Below are positions 15,483-23,644 of a stretch of 51,711 bases of DNA, piece by piece. The notes under the pieces are model-generated. The model was not told where the DNA came from and made no database searches. It saw only the letters and a list, made by a program, of their open reading frames with translations. The stretch's first letter is position 1, and each line of letters starts with the position of its first letter. The position numbers and the translations under genes are program-made. This DNA is from JAICND01 sp035281425 (lineage in GTDB: Bacteria; Actinomycetota; Acidimicrobiia; Spongiisociales; ZC4RG35): contig DATEDX010000009.1 in assembly GCA_035281425.1 (NCBI GenBank), positions 1 to 51,711 of the forward strand. The letters run 5' to 3'.

Positions 15483-16067
15483 CTATTTCGGGCGGGGTTC
15501 ATCGGCGCGGCGTCCGGCGGCAGCCTCCTCCACGGTTTGGGCGATCCGTCGAGCCCGGGTTTCGGGCCGGCGAGCGGTAGTGATCCACGCCAGCAGGGCC
15601 TTCCGGGCCGAAGGAGTGAATCCTCGCCACTTGGCCTCTGCCTGGGGATTAGCCGCTAGCGCCTCGAGCAAGTCGTCCGGTTCCAGGAGCTGGTTCGCCT
15701 GGTCGAGGGCAGTCCAGGCCCCGCTGGCCTTGGCCGCCTCCACCACCGCCAGGCCGGCGGGAGTCATCCTCCCTTCCTCCGTCAACCGCGCCACTCGCTC
15801 TTTGTTGGAGGGGGACCAGCCACTGCTCGGTTTTCGAGGAGTGAGGCGGAGGGCCGAACGCTCCTCATCGAGTTTCTTGGCCTGACTGTCGATCCACCCA
15901 TAACACAGCGCCTCCTCAACCACGTCGTCGTAGGGCACGTGATGCTGTCCCTGCCGTTTCCCGTAGGTGACCAGCCAGATCCCCGGGGAGGTGGAGTGGT
16001 TCTTCTCCAGCCATCTCCGTAGCTCCCTCCGGGAACGGACAGCCACCTCCTCGTACTTGTTGGTCAC
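15483..16067 (-). CDS. YdeI/OmpD-associated family protein
   Basis: This 194-residue protein resembles the YdeI/OmdA family: WLEKNHSTSPGIWLV at the N terminus, the signature VEEALCYGWIDSQAKKLDEE in the middle, RLTPRKPSSGWSPSNKERV next, and the C-terminal YdeI helix WRGFTPSARKALLAWI. Members are cytoplasmic, have been linked to tolerance of cationic peptides, and have no defined enzyme activity. GTG start at 16067. The 11-base gap from the preceding gene (16079-16414) suggests one transcript. Confidence 0.85.
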   Translation of the reverse strand: MTNKYEEVAVRSRRELRRWLEKNHSTSPGIWLVTYGKRQGQHHVPYDDVVEEALCYGWIDSQAKKLDEERSALRLTPRKPSSGWSPSNKERVARLTEEGRMTPAGLAVVEAAKASGAWTALDQANQLLEPDDLLEALAANPQAEAKWRGFTPSARKALLAWITTARRPETRARRIAQTVEEAAAGRRADEPRPK

Positions 16068-16078
16068 CGCACCAGTGG

Positions 16079-16414
16079 TTAGGGCTCAACGGAGCGATAG
16101 AGGCGGAAGGTCTCCTCGTCCTGACGGGTCTGGTCGACGAAGGAGAGATACTCTCGGGCCAGGTCGGTAAAAGCGCCTCCGGGGTCAGAGGCTGCCACCC
16201 GCATATCGGGCGGCCGGTTGCTGCCGTACCGCCACACCTGGTGGAACTCGGCGCTCTCTCCTTCCGGGCGCCAGAGGGGCAAGTAGGTGCCCAAGTATTC
16301 GTAACCCTTGGGGGCCATCTCGATCATGCGGGACTCGTTGCCGGCCAACCATTGCCGGAACTCCTCCACTCGCTCGGGCAATACGAAAAAGCCCCAATCT
16401 GACAGCAGCGCCAT
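16079..16414 (-). CDS. Conserved small protein of unknown function
   Basis: This 111-residue protein starts MALLSDWGFFVLPERVEEF and is rich in aromatic residues and Glu. It contains KGYEYLGTYLPLWRPEG and FHQVWRYGS, which recalls the dimeric alpha-beta barrel (NIPSNAP-like) fold; that likeness is by eye only. The start at 16414 is preferred over the open frame to 16561, whose first 49 residues overlap the MFS gene and are low-complexity Arg/Pro/Gly. No catalytic motif is recognised. Confidence 0.55.
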   Translation of the reverse strand: MALLSDWGFFVLPERVEEFRQWLAGNESRMIEMAPKGYEYLGTYLPLWRPEGESAEFHQVWRYGSNRPPDMRVAASDPGGAFTDLAREYLSFVDQTRQDEETFRLYRSVEP

Positions 16415-16437
16415 GAGGCCGATTCTGCCAGACCCGG

Positions 16438-17658
16438 TCAGGCGACGGGGCCGGCAACTGGGGTAGGAGCATCGGCACCCCGAAAGAGGACGGAAGTGAG
16501 GATCCCGGCCAGGCAGGCAATGGCTCCTGCCAGGAGGAAAACCCCCCGCACCCCGAGCCAAACGGCGCTAACCCCAGCCAGCGCCATCGAGCTGACATTG
16601 GCCGTGCCAATGACCGTTCCCAGGGCGCTTCCCACCCGGCCCCGGAGCGCGTCCGGGGTCTCCGATTGCACCAGGGTCGAGACTGAGGCCTGAAGGGGAG
16701 TCACCATCCAGCCCACCGCGAAGAGCACCAGCAAGAACTGCCATACGTTTTCGACCAGGGAAATCGACGCAACGATGACTCCCACCCCGAGGAGGGTGAC
16801 GGTGATGACGCGGCTGGGGCGGAAACGAGCGGCCAGCACCGTGACCAGGGCTCCGGCCATCACCATCGACGAAACCTGGGCGCCTTCCAGGGCTCCGAAC
16901 CAGGTCTCGGAGACAGCTAAGTCTTCGATGACGAAAGGCACCAGCAATACGTTCACCGCTCCCAACCCAAACATGACCACTCCGGCGCCCACCATCACCC
17001 CCACCAAGATCCGACTGGTGGTGGCAGCTCTGATTCCGATGACCATCTCCCTCCATACGCCCCCGGTAGCGGAGGAAGGATGGCCGGCACTTTCGGTGGC
17101 GATCAACTGCACCAACCAGGCCGAGCCCAGAAAGGTGATGGCGTCGACGAGGAAGATCGGCCACAGGTCTCCGACCAGCCCGGCCCACAGCCCGGCGGCG
17201 GCCGTACCGGCCAGCCCGACAATTATGCGAGTGGTCTCCATCGCCGAGTTGGCCGCCAGCAGCCGTTCCCGGCCAACCAAAGCCGGGATCAGAGCGCCCT
17301 TAGCCGGATTGAAGAAAGCTCCCACCGCCGCCTGTATGAAGGCGATCGCGTACATGAGCCAGATCTGGGCGGCGGAAGTGATGAAGACGAAGCCGAGTAC
17401 CAGCACGGCTCTCGCCACGTCGGAGATGACCATGACCCGCTTGCGGTCCCAGCGATCGACGTAGACCCCGGCCAGCATTCCCAGCAGCAACTGAGGAAGG
17501 GCCACGGCGATGGCGGTGCCGGCGACTGCCGCCACCGAACCGGTGAGGCGTTGGGTGAGGATGAGCAGGGTGATGTTGGTGAGGGCGTCCCCCCAGTTGG
17601 ACCCGGCCTGGCCCACGAAGAGGAGCCGGAAGTCGCGGATCCTGAGCAGGTCCTTCAT
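16438..17658 (-). CDS. MFS transporter (exporter-like)
   Basis: This 406-residue protein has about twelve hydrophobic helices. The first follows LLRIRDFRLLFVGQAGSNWGD, and VYVDRWDRKRVMVISDVARA is the loop 2-3 motif of major facilitators of the MFS_3/drug-efflux type. It overlaps the ArsR-type regulator by four bases, an arrangement typical of a regulated efflux pump. The substrate is unknown; the DDAH gene just upstream does not prove a link. Confidence 0.88.
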   Translation of the reverse strand: MKDLLRIRDFRLLFVGQAGSNWGDALTNITLLILTQRLTGSVAAVAGTAIAVALPQLLLGMLAGVYVDRWDRKRVMVISDVARAVLVLGFVFITSAAQIWLMYAIAFIQAAVGAFFNPAKGALIPALVGRERLLAANSAMETTRIIVGLAGTAAAGLWAGLVGDLWPIFLVDAITFLGSAWLVQLIATESAGHPSSATGGVWREMVIGIRAATTSRILVGVMVGAGVVMFGLGAVNVLLVPFVIEDLAVSETWFGALEGAQVSSMVMAGALVTVLAARFRPSRVITVTLLGVGVIVASISLVENVWQFLLVLFAVGWMVTPLQASVSTLVQSETPDALRGRVGSALGTVIGTANVSSMALAGVSAVWLGVRGVFLLAGAIACLAGILTSVLFRGADAPTPVAGPVA

Positions 17659-18287
17659 GACCGCTGGCGGGAACTGGGGTAGACCATGGTCAGCACTCCG
17701 ATCACCTCTTCTCCTTCGCCGGGAGCACCGGTGAGCTGTTCGGGCTCGGGGTCGTACCGATCGAGCAGGTTTTCCAACTCGGTGATCATCTCGTGAAGCT
17801 TCTCCCGGTTGAGGACAAGCAGGCGGCGGCCCAGGTGGGTCTGGCGGGCCTGGCGATCGTCCTCCAGGAGCGCGGCCCCGGTGTCCACCGCCCTGACGAA
17901 GTCAGCTTCGGTGGAGGCGAAGATCGACCTCACTACCGCCTGCGCCTTCTTGCGGGGGAGGGCGCTCCTCATGAATTGGGGGGAGGGCTGGAAGTTGAAA
18001 GCCGCTACCTGATAGAGCTTTTCGGTCTGCGCTCCGGACCGGCGAGTGGCCACCACCCGGATCATCCCCGCCTCTTCGAGCAGTTTGATGTGGTGGTAGA
18101 GACGAGTTCGAGGGGTTCCCATGCGGGCGGCAATCTCCGCCACTGCCGCCGGCGAGAAGAGGTTTTCGATGATCTCCAGGCGGGTGCGGTCGGAGAGAAG
18201 GTCGAAATGGTCGGCGCTGGTCAGCCAGAAGACGTCATCGGGGCCTCCCCTGGCGGGGTGTTCGGATAGGGTTGACGGTACGTTCAA
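17655..18287 (-). CDS. ArsR-like helix-turn-helix transcriptional regulator
   Basis: This 210-residue protein has an N-terminal winged helix of the HTH_20/ArsR type (residues 25-85: LLSDRTRLEIIENL, AVAEIAARMGTPRTRLYHHIKLLEEAGMI) and a longer C-terminal helical region with Arg-rich stretches ending in a possible dimerisation coiled coil (NREKLHEMITELENLLDRY). No clustered cysteines for metal sensing are seen. The likely start is TTG at 18287. An inverted repeat with a TATAGT box lies immediately upstream, suggesting control of itself and of the MFS gene. Confidence 0.85.
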   Translation of the reverse strand: MNVPSTLSEHPARGGPDDVFWLTSADHFDLLSDRTRLEIIENLFSPAAVAEIAARMGTPRTRLYHHIKLLEEAGMIRVVATRRSGAQTEKLYQVAAFNFQPSPQFMRSALPRKKAQAVVRSIFASTEADFVRAVDTGAALLEDDRQARQTHLGRRLLVLNREKLHEMITELENLLDRYDPEPEQLTGAPGEGEEVIGVLTMVYPSSRQRS

Positions 18288-18289
18288 GT

Positions 18290-18311
18290 GATTTGACTAT
18301 ATGTTCAAATC
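18290..18311. promoter_or_regulatory. Operator-like inverted repeat with -10 box before the ArsR-type gene
   Basis: GATTTGA at 18290-18296 and TCAAATC at 18305-18311 are exact inverted repeats. Read on the minus strand, the spacer and right arm hold TATAGT, a good -10 box about 8 bases before the TTG start. A repressor bound here would block the promoter. A second partial repeat (TTCAA...TTGAA, 18304-18318) overlaps it. Confidence 0.6.
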
Positions 18312-18320
18312 AATTGAATG

Positions 18321-19091
18321 TCAACCCGCAAAGAGCACGGAGAGGCAGGTCAGACCTCCGTCGGCCATCTGGATCTGGCTGATGTCGATGGGAAGAGGAT
18401 CGAACCCAGCAGTGGCGATGGTGGATGCCGTGCGGAGGGCATTGCCCGTCACCAAGACACTGCCGTTTCGAAGGGGGAGGGCGCTGAACCGGTGTCGCTC
18501 ATCGGGATCTTCGTGGATGATGCGAAGGCCTCGAAGCAAGTCTTCGTCGACGCAACCGGGGGTGACCACCACGGTCCCGGCATCGAGCGGAAGAACCGCC
18601 GATTTGAGATGGAGCACGCCGGTCAAGGGAACTGCCACCACCCCGAGGCCCTGCTCCGCGGCAATGATGGCCAGTTGGTCGATGCCTTCCTGGTTGGTGC
18701 GTTGTGACCTTCCTACATAGAGGTTGTCGCCAGCCCGTAACACGTCACCACCGTCGAGGCTGGCCTCCCCTTCGATAAACCTGGTCGGAAGGTAGGAAGC
18801 AAGGGCCTCGGTGACGGCGAGGGTTTCGCCTCGCCTGGAGGGGGCACCAGGACGAGTGATGACCGCCACTCCTCCCACGATGACGGCGGTGTCCTCCACG
18901 AAGACGCAATCGGGCAGGCTCTCGTCGGCGGCCAGTTGGTCAATGGTGTAGCCGGCGCCCGTCAACTGGCTGACGTAGGTTTGATGCTGGCGGCGGGCCG
19001 TCTCCGGGTCGGGCCGGCGGGTGGGGTTGGAAATGATGGCGTCGGCGAACGAGTCGGGAACTCCCCGCACCAAGGCGTAGTCGGTGCTCAT
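18321..19091 (-). CDS. ddaH: Dimethylargininase (N(G),N(G)-dimethylarginine dimethylaminohydrolase)
   Basis: This 256-residue amidinotransferase-fold enzyme hydrolyses methylated arginines to citrulline plus methylamine or dimethylamine. Motifs of the family are visible: DCVFVEDTAVI, GEASLDGGDVL, VLHLKSAV with the catalytic His161, and MADGGLTCLS with Cys249 as nucleophile. Length and Cys position agree with the well studied Pseudomonas enzyme (254 residues, Cys249). An arginine deiminase would be about 150 residues longer. The ATG at 19091 overlaps the recQ stop by four bases. Confidence 0.88.
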   Translation of the reverse strand: MSTDYALVRGVPDSFADAIISNPTRRPDPETARRQHQTYVSQLTGAGYTIDQLAADESLPDCVFVEDTAVIVGGVAVITRPGAPSRRGETLAVTEALASYLPTRFIEGEASLDGGDVLRAGDNLYVGRSQRTNQEGIDQLAIIAAEQGLGVVAVPLTGVLHLKSAVLPLDAGTVVVTPGCVDEDLLRGLRIIHEDPDERHRFSALPLRNGSVLVTGNALRTASTIATAGFDPLPIDISQIQMADGGLTCLSVLFAG

Positions 19092-20467
19092 CGGCACACG
19101 TCGCAGGACGTCTGACAATCGGCGATTTTCTCCCCGAACCACCCTGCCAGGGAGCGGTGCCGGCAGGAACGACCCTCGGCCCAGCGGTACATGGCGCGGG
19201 CCTGCTGGCGATGCCACTCGGCCACCTCACCCTCGCCGCTCATCCGATCGAGGTTGAGGACATCGGCCCACGAGTAGAGCAGGACACATTCGCTGTCCTC
19301 CCCGTCACGCCCCGCTCGGCCGATCTCCTGGTAGTAGCTCTCGATCGACTTGGGCATGTCGCGATGGATGACGAAGCGCACATCGGGCTTGTCGATCCCC
19401 ATTCCGAAGGCGATGGTGGCACATACGACATTGATGTCTCCGGAGATGAAGGCGTCTTGGACCAGGGTGCGGTCGGAAGAGTCCATTCCGGCGTGATAGG
19501 GAAGAGCCTTGATGCCCCGGCGGATCAGAAACTCGGCGGTGGATTCGGCGGCGGAGCGGGACAAGGTGTAGACGATGCCACTCTCTCCCTGGTGAGCCTT
19601 ACACACCCGACCAATGACCTCGATGCCCCTCACCCTCCCCTCGCCATGGTCCCCTTTCTTGACGGCATTCAGTACGAGGTTGGGCCGGAAGAAAGAACCC
19701 CGGAAGGAGACCGGAGAATCGAGCCCGAGCTGAGCGGCGATGTCGTCGGTGACCTGCTTGGTGGCGGTGGCGGTGAGGGCCAGGATCGGCACTCGGTAGC
19801 GTTCCTTCAGACCGCGCAGATTGCGATAGGCAGGTCGAAAGTCGTGGCCCCACTGACTGATGCAGTGCGCCTCATCGACCGCGATCAGACTCAGATCCAG
19901 ATCGGCCAGAGCTCGCCCGGTGGACCCCTCCAAACCCTCGGGAGCGGCGTAGACCAGGTCGTATTCGCCAGCCTTGATGGCGGTCTGGCGGCGGAGGAGT
20001 TCGGGGCGATTGAGGCTGGAGTTAAGAAAGGTGGCCCGCAGCCCGGTGCCTTCCAGGCCGTCAACCTGATCTTTCATCAGGGCGATCAAGGGCGACACCA
20101 CCAGGGTGGTGCCACCGAGGATCCGGCCCGCCAGCTGATAGGTGAGCGACTTTCCGGCTCCGGTGGGCATGACCCCGATGCAGTCGCGTCCCTCCACCAC
20201 TGCAGTGACGATCTCGCGTTGCCCGGGTCGGAAGGAATCGAACCCGAAAGTGGCCTTCATGACCTCGGGAAGTCGCTCTTGGCGGAGCGAGCCCAACCGG
20301 TGGGACAGTTCGCGCAGGCGGGTGAGGTCGATCGGCGAGAAGTCGGCGGGCTGTGCTCGCCAGTGACGACGTAACCGCTCGAGTAGGGCTTCCGCCTCTT
20401 CCGACTGCCGCGAGTCGAGCGCTCCTTCCACCTGGTCGATTTGTTCGAGCACCCCCGGAGCCGTCAC
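19088..20467 (-). CDS. recQ: RecQ-family ATP-dependent DNA helicase, short form
   Basis: This 459-residue 3'-5' helicase has the RecQ-specific FGFDSFRPGQREIV, Walker A MPTGAGKSLTYQL, DEAHCISQWGHDFRPAY, and motif VI YYQEIGRAGRDG. The zinc-binding cysteines are at the end (CRHRS, CQTSCDVC). The protein stops there: the winged-helix and HRDC domains of full RecQ (about 600 residues) are absent. About 70 helical residues precede the helicase core. It overlaps ddaH by four bases. Confidence 0.92.
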   Translation of the reverse strand: MTAPGVLEQIDQVEGALDSRQSEEAEALLERLRRHWRAQPADFSPIDLTRLRELSHRLGSLRQERLPEVMKATFGFDSFRPGQREIVTAVVEGRDCIGVMPTGAGKSLTYQLAGRILGGTTLVVSPLIALMKDQVDGLEGTGLRATFLNSSLNRPELLRRQTAIKAGEYDLVYAAPEGLEGSTGRALADLDLSLIAVDEAHCISQWGHDFRPAYRNLRGLKERYRVPILALTATATKQVTDDIAAQLGLDSPVSFRGSFFRPNLVLNAVKKGDHGEGRVRGIEVIGRVCKAHQGESGIVYTLSRSAAESTAEFLIRRGIKALPYHAGMDSSDRTLVQDAFISGDINVVCATIAFGMGIDKPDVRFVIHRDMPKSIESYYQEIGRAGRDGEDSECVLLYSWADVLNLDRMSGEGEVAEWHRQQARAMYRWAEGRSCRHRSLAGWFGEKIADCQTSCDVCR

Positions 20468-20517
20468 CGCCAGGACGGTAGCGCCAGCGGCTTCCTCCGC
20501 CGAAGGGTGCCACCTGG

Positions 20518-21069
20518 TCAGAATGCCTCGCTCTTGGCAATCAGATAGCCCTCGGCCCTTTCCCCCAGCTCATAGCGAGCCACCAAAGCCTTGAAGCTCG
20601 GGCCGTGACCGGGAACGAGGAGATGGGCCAGCTCGTGCACGATCACCCAATCGACCACCCACTCCGGCATGGAGGCCAGCCGTCGCGAAAGGCGGATCCG
20701 CCCTTCGGCTACCGAGCACGATCCCCAGCGGGCCAGTTGACGGTCGGACCAAACAATCGATGCTGGCCGTGGAAGCTGGTATCGGGCGGCGAGGAAGGCG
20801 GCCCGAGCAGGAAGGTCAATCTCGGTGGAAGTGAGCCGGCGGGTGGCACGCGCCACCATCTCTTTGACCAGCTTGTCCTCCTCCGCCGGCGACATTCCTG
20901 CCGGGACCAGGACCCGGATGCGGCCATCGATGACATACGCCTGGACGGTCTTGCGCCGCCGCCGGCTTCGCACCACCTCAACCGGGAGCTGCGGGTGAGT
21001 GGCTGGTAATGAGGGGCGGACCGAGGTCATCGGAGCATCGTACGGAGTGAAGGTGACAAATCTCGTCAT
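20518..21069 (-). CDS. YgjP-like (DUF45) zinc metallopeptidase
   Basis: This 183-residue protein carries the zinc site HELAHLLVPGHGPSF (HExxH with a third His) preceded by MPEWVVDWVIVHELAH, the signature of the YgjP/WLM SprT-like family. Before it stands RWGSCSVAEGRIRLSRRLA, another family hallmark. A GGAGG site lies 9 bases before the ATG at 21069; an internal ATG at 21030 is the alternative. It lies 50 bases upstream of recQ on the same strand. Biological substrate unknown. Confidence 0.85.
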   Translation of the reverse strand: MTRFVTFTPYDAPMTSVRPSLPATHPQLPVEVVRSRRRRKTVQAYVIDGRIRVLVPAGMSPAEEDKLVKEMVARATRRLTSTEIDLPARAAFLAARYQLPRPASIVWSDRQLARWGSCSVAEGRIRLSRRLASMPEWVVDWVIVHELAHLLVPGHGPSFKALVARYELGERAEGYLIAKSEAF

Positions 21070-21117
21070 GGTCCTGCCCTCCCCGGTATCAACCTGCCCC
21101 TCTTAACCTGACCACCA

Positions 21118-21792
21118 ATGAGCGCCGTGGCCCCGACCTCGCCCATCCAGGTGGAGATTTGGACCGATGTCGTCTGCCCCTGGTGTTACATCGGCAAGCG
21201 CCGCTTCGAGCACGCCCGGGAGCGCTTCGCCGGCGAAGTCATAGTGAGATACCGCAGCTTCGAACTCGATCCCCGCGCCCCTCGGGCTCCCGGTCACTCC
21301 CTAGCGGAGAGGCTGGCAGCCAAATATGGAGTCAACCTCGAACGGGCCCAGGCGATGATGGAGCGGGTCAGCACCATCGCCGCCGGTGAGGACCTGAATT
21401 ACCGGTTCGATCTGGCCCGTCCGGCCAACACCTTTGATGCCCACCGGCTGATTCACCTGGCCGCCGACCATGGTCGGCAGGAGGAGATGGTGGAACGGCT
21501 GAAGGCCGCCTACTTCACCGAGGGCGCCCAGATCGACGACCCCGCGACCCTGATTGGCCTAGGAATAGAGGTTGGGCTCCCGGCCCAGGAGGTGGAAGCG
21601 ACCGTCCACACCGACCGCTACGCCGAAGCGGTGCGAGCGGACGAGGCTCGGGCCGCTGAGCTGGACATTCACGGTGTCCCCTTTTTCGTCATTGACGGGC
21701 GTTACGGCATCTCCGGCGCCCAGGAGTCGGAGCTTCTGCTCCGGGTCTTGGGTCGAGTCGAGGAGGAACGTTCGGCTCGAGCGGCGGGCTAG
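21118..21792 (+). CDS. DsbA-family (FrnE-like) thiol oxidoreductase
   Basis: This 224-residue cytoplasmic thioredoxin-fold protein has the CPWC redox motif in WTDVVCPWCYIGKRRFEHA, the inserted helical domain (ANTFDAHRLIHLAADHG, AYFTEGAQI) and the cis-proline GVPFFVIDGRYGISGAQ, as in the FrnE/DsbA-like polyketide-type subfamily. No signal peptide. A TAACCT box lies eight bases before the ATG, suggesting a very short leader. Its TAG stop shares the palindrome CTAG with the stop of the convergent gene. Confidence 0.9.
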   Translation: MSAVAPTSPIQVEIWTDVVCPWCYIGKRRFEHARERFAGEVIVRYRSFELDPRAPRAPGHSLAERLAAKYGVNLERAQAMMERVSTIAAGEDLNYRFDLARPANTFDAHRLIHLAADHGRQEEMVERLKAAYFTEGAQIDDPATLIGLGIEVGLPAQEVEATVHTDRYAEAVRADEARAAELDIHGVPFFVIDGRYGISGAQESELLLRVLGRVEEERSARAAG

Positions 21793-22412
21793 CCCTTGGG
21801 CCGGGTTCTTATAGGTGCCGTTGACTCCGACCAGGCGGGTTGCTTGGTCTGCAACCGAGGATGAAGATAAAGCGCCCACCCGGTGAGGGCAGCGGCGGCG
21901 CTGAGGTGCCACCAGCCGTGTCCTTGCCAGATCGTGTCCGGCCGGCAGAGGGGACCCCCGGTGGCCGACAACCGGCCGATGATGGCCCCGGTGGCGGCCA
22001 CCGCCAGCACCATCAGCCGTTGGGTGGTGGGGCGGCGGAGTTGGCTGATGACGACGGCGCCGGCGAGCAATGCCTGCCCGGGGTCGGCGACGGCTGGGGT
22101 GGCTGAGGCTGCTGCTCCGATCAGGAAGGCGCCCGGCCACCAAGAGACCCGACCCAGGTCCCAAAGAACAATCCAGATCAGGACCCAGGCGATGGTGACG
22201 TCGTGGAGCAACTCGGCCCCCGGGAACATTGGGCCGTGGAAGGCGATCGAACCCAGTCCCACCCCGGCCACCAAGAGCGCCGTCGGTCGGTCGCCCCTCC
22301 GCTGCCAGATCGTCGCCGCTCCGACGAGAAACCCGAGGCAGGTGATGGTATTGACCGGTTGGCCGAAGAAACCGGGGAGGATGCGCTCGCAGTCGGCAAT
22401 TGCCCCCGGCAC
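21789..22412 (-). CDS. Ceramidase-domain (CREST superfamily) membrane protein
   Basis: About 207 residues from the GTG at 22412, or 219 from the ATG at 22448 that overlaps the upstream gene. About seven membrane helices. The pattern follows alkaline ceramidases: CERILPGFFGQPVNTITCLGFL (family: CE...EPVNT), GSIAFHGPMF and LLHDVTI (family: GSxLFH, D), and a late GHGWWHLSAAAA histidine pair. These Ser/His/Asp residues bind zinc in the CREST superfamily. A role in hydrolysing an amide lipid is family knowledge, not proven here. The two convergent genes end on the same CTAG. Confidence 0.75.
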   Translation of the reverse strand: MPGAIADCERILPGFFGQPVNTITCLGFLVGAATIWQRRGDRPTALLVAGVGLGSIAFHGPMFPGAELLHDVTIAWVLIWIVLWDLGRVSWWPGAFLIGAAASATPAVADPGQALLAGAVVISQLRRPTTQRLMVLAVAATGAIIGRLSATGGPLCRPDTIWQGHGWWHLSAAAALTGWALYLHPRLQTKQPAWSESTAPIRTRPKG

Positions 22413-22417
22413 GGTCG

Positions 22418-22795
22418 TCAGTCGGAGCGGGGCTGGCGCATGTACCACTCCAGGTAGCTCCGGCAGCGGTCCTGGTCATCGAGCTCGATGATGAAGAGGT
22501 TGCGCCAGGCGTCGGTATTGGCACCCGCGGTGTAGTTGATCCATCCCTGCACCACCCCCAAGTCACCGTTGACCGCCACCACCTCATGGGTCATCTCGAA
22601 CTCCTCTTCGGGGTCCTCCTCGTACACGTCCATCCACTCGGCGACGATGGCTTCGGGCCCGATCACCCCCTGGTCGAAGGGGTCAGCCCGATATACGGCG
22701 TCGGGAGCGAAGAGAGCGGCGATGTCCCCGGGGTCGTGGCTGCGCCAGGCGTCCCGGTATCGGTCGAACCAGGCAGAGAAACGTTCAGCCGCCAT
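22418..22795 (-). CDS. SnoaL/NTF2-like fold protein
   Basis: This 125-residue protein starts MAAERFSAWFDRYRDAWRSHD, then DIAALFAPDAVYRADPFDQ, EAIVAEWMDVYEED and GWINYTAGANTDAWRNLFIIELDD. This is the usual run of the SnoaL-like cone fold, which serves in isomerases, hydrolases or as a binding domain. Its start overlaps the dienelactone hydrolase stop by 11 bases. No catalytic pair is obvious. Confidence 0.75.
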   Translation of the reverse strand: MAAERFSAWFDRYRDAWRSHDPGDIAALFAPDAVYRADPFDQGVIGPEAIVAEWMDVYEEDPEEEFEMTHEVVAVNGDLGVVQGWINYTAGANTDAWRNLFIIELDDQDRCRSYLEWYMRQPRSD

Positions 22796-23558
22796 TTCCG
22801 GGCTTGAGGCTATCGAGGAAGGCGAGCACCCGTTCCCAGGCATCGGCCGATTCCGCCGCGTACTCCTGGTACTTGCGATCGAAGAAGGAGTGGGGGGCAC
22901 CTGGGTAGGTGACGACCTGATTTGGAATTCCGGCGGCGCTGAGGGCGGCGGCGAACTCTTCGGTCACCTCTTGGGGGATTCCGGGGTCGTCGCCTGCCAT
23001 CAGGGCTAACACCGGGCCCTCCATCCGCGGGGCCAGTTCGATGGCGGGGGTGGCACCTTCGGGGCGGATGCGCCCGGCGTTGCCGTAGAAGCCGATGGCC
23101 CCGCTCAGGCCGTGCCCGGCTGCCGCCTGTTGCCAGGCATTCGATCCCCCGAAGCAGAAGCCGAGCGTCACGACCTTGCGATCTGGGTCGGCGTTGCGCA
23201 GGTGAGCCACCGCCGCCGCCACATCGGCCCGCAAACCCTGGAACGTGACGAGTGGCACATGATCCTGATAGGGGAAGTTGTCGTCGCGGGCGGTAATACC
23301 GGCGGTCCGTCCGAAGTAGTCGATGGCGATGGCGTCGTAGCCGGCTTCGGCCAGCCGCACCGCCAACTCCTCGTAGAAGGGGTAGAGACCACGCACGTCG
23401 GGCAGAACCACCACCGCCACTTCACTCGGGGTGTCGGCGAAAGCTTCGAAGGCGAGGAACTCGTTGCCGTCTTCGGCCCGTAGCGTCAACCGGTGCTGGC
23501 GGGTAGAAGCCCCGGCAATGGGAGCGATCGGTGGCAGCGCATCAGCCGAGAAACACAC
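22785..23558 (-). CDS. Dienelactone hydrolase family protein
   Basis: This 257-residue alpha/beta hydrolase has the DLH nucleophile motif GFCFGGS (catalytic Cys), the acid in LMAGDDPGI and the His in GAPHSFFDRKY. Early residues VAVVVLPDVRGLYPFYEELA match the DLH N terminus. Members hydrolyse dienelactones from chloroaromatics or other esters and lactones; without the rest of such a pathway nearby the substrate is open. The GTG at 23558 lies exactly six bases after a TAGAGT box, so it is probably leaderless. Confidence 0.87.
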   Translation of the reverse strand: MCFSADALPPIAPIAGASTRQHRLTLRAEDGNEFLAFEAFADTPSEVAVVVLPDVRGLYPFYEELAVRLAEAGYDAIAIDYFGRTAGITARDDNFPYQDHVPLVTFQGLRADVAAAVAHLRNADPDRKVVTLGFCFGGSNAWQQAAAGHGLSGAIGFYGNAGRIRPEGATPAIELAPRMEGPVLALMAGDDPGIPQEVTEEFAAALSAAGIPNQVVTYPGAPHSFFDRKYQEYAAESADAWERVLAFLDSLKPGNGG

Positions 23559-23564
23559 GTCTTG

Positions 23565-23570
23565 ACTCTA
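23565..23570 (-). promoter_or_regulatory. -10 box of a leaderless promoter (dienelactone hydrolase)
   Basis: TAGAGT on the minus strand, six bases before the GTG start at 23558. No ribosome site is present. Confidence 0.6.
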
Positions 23571-23589
23571 GACACCGCGCCTTCCCGCA

Positions 23590-23638
23590 TTCTTATCTGC
23601 TGAAGTGACCCTGATAGGGCCACTTCAGCAGATAAGAA
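23590..23638. terminator. Long perfect hairpin terminator
   Basis: TTCTTATCTGCTGAAGTG at 23590-23607 is exactly complementary to 23621-23638; the loop itself contains CCCT/AGGG, extending the stem. It lies 7 bases past the end of the crotonase gene (minus strand) and upstream of the next minus-strand gene, so it probably ends the crotonase transcript. There is no U-tract, but the stem starts TTCTT and ends AAGAA like the two other long hairpins of the window. Confidence 0.7.
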
Positions 23639-23644
23639 CCGGGG

